From NCBI RefSeq assembly GCF_002926065.1, contig NZ_PREZ01000002.1:310001-374000 (forward strand): 64,000 nucleotides of DNA. Reading direction: 5' to 3'. Below are positions 60,608-64,000 of the stretch, piece by piece. Positions within the stretch are counted from its first letter, which is position 1, and every line of letters starts with the position of its first letter. This DNA comes from Jeotgalibacillus proteolyticus. GTDB taxonomy: Bacteria > Bacillota > Bacilli > Bacillales > Jeotgalibacillaceae. A program made the position numbers and the translations under genes. The notes beneath the pieces are model-generated. The model searched no databases, was not told the origin of the DNA, and saw nothing but the letters and a program-made list of their open reading frames with translations.

Positions 60608-60690
60608 GTGAACTCTTCCTTTCAGGTCCATTCTCCATTGTACCATATATTATCGCTTTATTGCCTTCAATATAGTACAGAATTCAAAAC

Positions 60691-60704
60691 AAAACATTTG
60701 TTCT
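60691..60704 (-). promoter_or_regulatory. Probable LexA (SOS) operator of ruvA-ruvB
   Basis: Minus strand AGAACAAATGTTTT matches 12 of 14 positions of the B. subtilis LexA consensus CGAACRNRYGTTYC, differing at the two end bases. It is 84 bases upstream of ruvA. ruvAB belongs to the SOS regulon in B. subtilis. Confidence 0.55.
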
Positions 60705-60737
60705 TATTTTACCAGAAAGACAAACATTTAAAAAGAC

Positions 60738-60766
60738 AAAAAAACAACCGGCGCTTTACCCGGTTG
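60738..60766 (-). terminator. Terminator of the bofC-like gene
   Basis: AACAACCGG / CCGGTTGTT stem with seven T on the minus strand, starting at the bofC stop codon. It leaves no room for a lost C-terminal domain. Confidence 0.9.
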
Positions 60767-61072
60767 TTATGGCGATACCTTGCTATATCCACTTAATACA
60801 TTTAATGGCGATACTTCCTCTGCCCTCAGACGAAAAACGACTTCCTCCTGAGACATATTAACGAGCTGCCATGCATGGTACTTAGCCCAAAAATCCTCCA
60901 TTGCCTCTACATGCTCCACAATCTCCTCAACGCTTTTATCTCCATCCTCATAAATAACTTCGAGTGTAACGGTAATTTCTTGAGGACTTCCCGCGTATGC
61001 TTGCGGTGAAATAGCCATAGATAACAGCAGACACATCAGTACAGCCAAAGCCTTAACAGTTCTGTCCATCAT
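60767..61072 (-). CDS. bofC: BofC-like protein with N-terminal domain only
   Basis: BofC (170 residues in B. subtilis) is a forespore protein that restrains the SpoIVB signalling protease and so times pro-SigK activation. This product has only 101 residues: a signal peptide (about 1-27, ending YAG), then a region aligning with the BofC N-terminal domain (LEVIYEDGDKSVEEIVEHV, MEDFWAKYHAWQLV, RAEEVSPLNVLSGYSKVS). The second domain is absent, and a terminator follows the stop directly, so this is not a recent frameshift within the window. AAAGGAGGG upstream of ATG. Place beside ruvA and the CoxA-like gene supports orthology. Confidence 0.8.
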   Translation of the reverse strand: MMDRTVKALAVLMCLLLSMAISPQAYAGSPQEITVTLEVIYEDGDKSVEEIVEHVEAMEDFWAKYHAWQLVNMSQEEVVFRLRAEEVSPLNVLSGYSKVSP

Positions 61073-61126
61073 GCTCACCCTCCTTTAAAGTAGTGTGTGG
61101 AGTAATTCAAGCATTATACCTTTGTT

Positions 61127-61636
61127 TTAAGACATCTTTGTCATAAGCGGTATCAGGCTTGCCATATTATCATGCTCCCATTCCTCATCCAGGCCATCTC
61201 GCATACCGGTATCAATACCCTGCGCAACCCAGTAGGCAGCTTTATCCTGAGAAACATAAATCTCATATTGACCACCGGCCTCATTGTTTACCGTGTTGAA
61301 TACTTCTTCCATTAAATCCTTACCTGCTGAATGGGTAACTGCTGCAGCAATTACATTTTCATGTATAATTACTTTTACATTGTCTACATCATTTATCGCA
61401 GCAATTAATTCTGCAAGGTGATCAGCAAATTCCCCCTGGTGCATTTCATCACGCATATTTGAACCGCTGTCCATTAAGCCATCCAGCGAAGCGATATCCT
61501 TACCGTTTTGCTGGTCGTAACGATCATTTTCTCTTGATAAAATTGGCGGCTCCTGGTGCGGATCAGCGCCTTTATAAGAATGATTGCACCCGGCTGTTAT
61601 TGCCGCAAGCAGAACTAATAATAGTGTTTTTTTCAT
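61127..61636 (-). CDS. coxA: YhcN/YlaJ-family sporulation lipoprotein, CoxA-like
   Basis: A 169-residue lipoprotein. Signal peptide with lipobox ITAGC (cysteine about 17), an acidic/asparagine-rich linker, then the YhcN/YlaJ domain (about 70-150, HLAELIAAINDVDNVKVIIHENV and a YEIYVSQDKAAYWVAQGI part). Its position between bofC and safA matches B. subtilis coxA (yrbB), which codes for a spore cortex protein of the same family and is somewhat longer. The match rests partly on position, so the symbol is provisional. Confidence 0.75.
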   Translation of the reverse strand: MKKTLLLVLLAAITAGCNHSYKGADPHQEPPILSRENDRYDQQNGKDIASLDGLMDSGSNMRDEMHQGEFADHLAELIAAINDVDNVKVIIHENVIAAAVTHSAGKDLMEEVFNTVNNEAGGQYEIYVSQDKAAYWVAQGIDTGMRDGLDEEWEHDNMASLIPLMTKMS

Positions 61637-61796
61637 TTAAACCCCTCCGCATCTTAAGACTAGCTTTTGTCAGCAGAAGGTGATTCATTCGAGTTGGTAA
61701 GCTTAAATAATTTCCTGCTTTTCCATTACCGACTTTTCAACTGCGGCTGCAGCATTTTGTTATACACTTACTAATATTAAACCGGTTTTTTTCATA

Positions 61797-61835
61797 AAGA
61801 AAAAGAAGACGGTCTCCCGCCTCCTTTTCCTTTTA
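61797..61835 (-). terminator. Terminator of safA
   Basis: Minus-strand GGAGGCGG / CCGTCTTC stem (with G-T pairs), loop GAGA, then a T-rich run, right after the safA stop. Confidence 0.75.
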
Positions 61836-63029
61836 TTACTCCTCAAATTCATTATAAAATCGCGGCATTGGCTGCATCGTTCCAGTATTCATCCCATTCA
61901 TCATACCCTGCATTTGATCCATTGGCATCATTCCGTTCATCATACCCTGCATCTGATCCGTCGGCATCATTCCATTCATCATGCCCTGCATCTGATCCAT
62001 CGGCATCATTCCATTCATCATGCCCTGAGGCTGCCCCATATGAGGCCATCCCTGCATTTGGTCCATTGGCATCATTCCTGGCTGCCCCCCTTGTGCATTA
62101 GGATTCCAGCCCATTCCTTGATGAAAGCCTCCAGGCATTTGGGCGCCTGCAACCGGCTGACCATATGGCTGCGGCATCATGTGCGGCGGATGATGAGGAT
62201 GGCCTCCCCCACAACCGCAAGGCTTCTGATGGTGGGTTTCTGCTCCTGCTATATGGTGTGGATGCCAAGGCGCGTATTCTTCATGATGAGGATGCGGCAT
62301 CATCTGCATTCCCTGTACTTGAGGACCTTGAGGCATTAGCGGACCCCCATGCTGCATGTGGGGATGCTGCATCATTTGAGCTCCTTGTACCTGAGGGTGC
62401 ATCATTCCGTGGTGATGCTGTATAGGAAAATTAAATCCATCCCCAGGCATAACCGGCGTAACCGGATGACATGGTTCATTCATCATTTCTGGTAAAACTC
62501 CTTCCGTTGGACACGGTACAGCAGGCATTGCCGGTGCTGCTTCCATTTTCACTTCTTTTTTAACTTCTTTTTTGACTTCTTTCTTTACCTCTTTTACTTT
62601 TTCCTTTACTGGATGAGAGGGCGCCTTTGGCATTTCCGGAACCGCAAAATGCGGCATCTGGATTGGTGCTGGCTGCTGTGGCTGAGATTGAAGCAGCTGC
62701 AGATTATACGTTTGATGGATATCAATTTCCGGCTGCATCATGATCGGTTTCTGCTGAGGAATCGGCACCGGCTGATACTGCATTTTCGGTGCCTGTGGCT
62801 TGTGATCTTGATATGGATGCTGAATAACAGATTCCTTAACAGAGGTTTCTTTCACGATTACTTCTTTTGCTGCTTTGGTATGGGATGGTACTTTAATCTT
62901 CATCCCAGGCATAATCATATCAGGATTAGAAAGCTGAGTATTTGCAGCTTTGAGCTCTTCAAAAGACACATTATACTTTTTAGCGATGTTCCATAATGTA
63001 TCCCCTTTTTGAACAACGTGGATCTTCAC
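61836..63029 (-). CDS. safA: Spore coat assembly protein SafA, LysM plus Met/Gly/His/Pro-rich repeats
   Basis: Morphogenetic protein of the inner coat-cortex interface. 397 residues. An N-terminal LysM domain (1-~48, VVQKGDTLWNIAKKYNVSF) is expected to bind cortex peptidoglycan. Then a Pro/Gln/Met-rich region, a KKEVKKEVKK basic stretch (about 150-165), a His/Pro/Gly-rich region with CGCGGGHPHHPP near 278-289, and a C-terminal array of 13-residue repeats (MMNGMMPMDQMQG type). GTG start with GGAGGAGGG upstream. Position and LysM-plus-low-complexity layout match SafA; the repeat part evolves fast and differs from B. subtilis. Confidence 0.85.
   Translation of the reverse strand: MKIHVVQKGDTLWNIAKKYNVSFEELKAANTQLSNPDMIMPGMKIKVPSHTKAAKEVIVKETSVKESVIQHPYQDHKPQAPKMQYQPVPIPQQKPIMMQPEIDIHQTYNLQLLQSQPQQPAPIQMPHFAVPEMPKAPSHPVKEKVKEVKKEVKKEVKKEVKMEAAPAMPAVPCPTEGVLPEMMNEPCHPVTPVMPGDGFNFPIQHHHGMMHPQVQGAQMMQHPHMQHGGPLMPQGPQVQGMQMMPHPHHEEYAPWHPHHIAGAETHHQKPCGCGGGHPHHPPHMMPQPYGQPVAGAQMPGGFHQGMGWNPNAQGGQPGMMPMDQMQGWPHMGQPQGMMNGMMPMDQMQGMMNGMMPTDQMQGMMNGMMPMDQMQGMMNGMNTGTMQPMPRFYNEFEE
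61895..62028 (-). repeat. Tandem 39-base repeats in the 3' part of safA
   Basis: Three full copies and partial flanking copies of a 39-base unit encoding MMNGMMPMDQMQG; one copy has T for M. In frame. Confidence 0.88.
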
Positions 63030-63170
63030 TTTTTTCCCTCCTCCATAAATCGTTCTTTATATCCTATGATTAATGCGGATATTTGCCACTTTTTTAATGC
63101 CGTTCCTTAAAGAAAGCTGTTACTGTGTTACAATTATCCCTAAAGATTAATCGAAAGAGGTTGAAAGAAA

Positions 63171-63707
63171 ATGCCAAGGGATCAAAAAGTAAGCGGTGAG
63201 ACCCGAAGACAAACCATACTTGAGAATCTAAAGGTGTCTGCAAGTCCAATTACGGGCAATGAGCTCGCTGCCAAAATGAAAGTAAGCAGGCAAGTGATTG
63301 TCAGCGACATTACTTTACTAAAAGCAAAGCAGGAGCCCATCCTCGCAACGAGCCAGGGGTATTTGTACATGCCTTCCAACCCTCCGGTAAAAGCAGTACG
63401 GACGATTGTTTGCCGCCATAAACCTGAACAGTCTGAAGAGGAAATGAGAATAATTGTAGAGGCAGGTGCATCTATTAAAAATGTTTCCATCGAACATCCT
63501 GTTTATGGAGATCTGACGGCTTCCATGATGATTTTCACAACTGATGATGTTACTCAGTTCATTAGTAAAATTAAGTCGACAGATGCTTCTTTTCTCTCTG
63601 AATTGACGGGCGGTGTTCATCTGCATGAAATAGAAGCAGACTCTGAATCAATCCTTCAGCAGGTAGAAGAAAAGCTTTTTAAGGCACGCATACTCGTCAA
63701 GGATTAA
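63171..63707 (+). CDS. niaR: NAD biosynthesis repressor NiaR (YrxA)
   Basis: Nicotinate-responsive repressor. 178 residues: N-terminal helix-turn-helix (about 13-60, ITGNELAAKMKVSRQVIVSDI) and C-terminal 3H domain with the three-histidine motif: CRHKPE near 80, SIEHPVYGD near 105 and GGVHLHEIE near 152. In B. subtilis the neighbouring nad and nifS genes are its targets, but they are missing here: safA lies directly on the left and pheA on the right. ATG follows AGAGG. The shared terminator with pheA is at its 3' end. Confidence 0.92.
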   Translation: MPRDQKVSGETRRQTILENLKVSASPITGNELAAKMKVSRQVIVSDITLLKAKQEPILATSQGYLYMPSNPPVKAVRTIVCRHKPEQSEEEMRIIVEAGASIKNVSIEHPVYGDLTASMMIFTTDDVTQFISKIKSTDASFLSELTGGVHLHEIEADSESILQQVEEKLFKARILVKD

Positions 63708-63733
63708 TTATTTCATTCAAAAAAATAAAAAAA

Positions 63734-63774
63734 AATGGCCCATCAATCAGCAAGCCGATTGATGGGCCATTTTC
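63734..63774. terminator. Bidirectional terminator between niaR and pheA
   Basis: AAAATGGCCCATCAATC / GATTGATGGGCCATTTT near-perfect 17-base stem; A- and T-tracts at both ends. Confidence 0.93.
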
Positions 63775-63781
63775 AATTCTA

Positions 63782-64000
63782 TTACTTTTGTACAATTGAA
63801 TATTTTTTATAGCTGCCTAAAACCTTCACCGTGCATCCAAGCGCTTCAAGCTCGTCAATGGCGCCTTTTATCAGAACTCCCTCAAAAGACTGTTCAACGT
63901 CTATAATAAAGAAATAATTGCCGAGCCCCGTTTTTAGCGGACGGGATTCAATTTTACTTAAATTCAATTGACGCCATGAAAAGGCTGACAGAACCTGGTG
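63782..64000 (-). CDS. pheA: Prephenate dehydratase, C-terminal part (5' end outside window)
   Basis: Last step but one of phenylalanine synthesis, prephenate to phenylpyruvate. The 72 visible residues are the regulatory ACT domain, with the ESRP motif (NLSKIESRPLKTG) and GNYFFIIDVE, which binds phenylalanine for feedback inhibition. The frame is open to the window edge, so the catalytic domain continues beyond it. Convergent with niaR, as in B. subtilis. Confidence 0.93.
   Translation of the reverse strand, partial: HQVLSAFSWRQLNLSKIESRPLKTGLGNYFFIIDVEQSFEGVLIKGAIDELEALGCTVKVLGSYKKYSIVQK

Noticed and set aside
61895-62028. Regularly spaced repeats that could look like a CRISPR array
   Set aside because: Units are contiguous 39-base in-frame copies without unique spacers; they encode the safA repeat.
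61914-62339. 141-codon His/Arg-rich plus-strand frame
   Set aside because: Antisense shadow of the safA repeat region, with no ribosome binding site.

Overview
The window is a stretch of conserved core chromosome from an endospore-forming, genetically competent Bacillales bacterium of moderate GC content. The evidence is spoIIP, gpr, sigK, sda, spoVB, bofC, safA and a CoxA-like lipoprotein for sporulation, comEA/comEB/comEC and comN for competence, two T-box leaders, and strong AGGAGG-type ribosome binding sites. Gene order closely follows the Bacillus subtilis segment from spoIIP to pheA, but it is much more compact: sigK is one intact gene with no skin element. The species cannot be named from the sequence; a Bacillaceae or Planococcaceae-like genus such as Bacillus sensu lato or Jeotgalibacillus would fit. 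Most genes lie on the minus strand, so each operon reads from right to left.

Left part (1-16.3 kb): spoIIP (partial) and gpr; rpsT facing holA; yqzM; the comEA-comEB-comEC DNA-uptake operon; the yqeG-yqeH-aroE-yhbY-nadD-yqeK-rsfS-yqeM operon of ribosome assembly, NAD and nucleotide housekeeping genes; sda behind a DnaA-box cluster; psd and pssA back to back for phosphatidylethanolamine synthesis; sigK; mtnN; a YrzA-like small protein.

Middle part (16.4-44.3 kb): yrrS; greA; trmR-trhP1-trhP2-udk; mltG; ireB-ruvX-yrzB; alaS behind an alanine T-box; a zinc-ribbon ORF with an AI-2E family permease; recD2 and a TPR protein; iscS-mnmA for tRNA thiolation; cymR divergent from rarA; a two-gene ABC transporter; tcdA; 6S RNA; hisS-aspS behind a T-box; and an SH3b-repeat cell-wall amidase.

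Right part (44.3-64 kb): relA-dtd, recJ-apt, a LapA-like protein, secDF, comN, spoVB, a DUF421 protein, a TIGR04086-type membrane protein, the ruvA-ruvB-DUF2905-queA-tgt-yajC run behind a LexA-like box, an N-terminal-domain-only BofC, a CoxA-like lipoprotein, safA, niaR and the 3' end of pheA. An unusual share of the window serves tRNA: three synthetases plus Dtd, and modification enzymes for U34 (TrhP1/P2, TrmR, MnmA with IscS), G34 (Tgt, QueA) and t6A37 (TcdA).

No tRNA or rRNA genes, insertion sequences, prophage, CRISPR arrays or defence systems were seen. I found no convincing undescribed multi-gene system. The points most worth a second look are the shortened BofC, the very short GPR propeptide, the ambiguous specifier of the hisS-aspS T-box, the DnaA boxes at sda, and the repeat-rich SafA.
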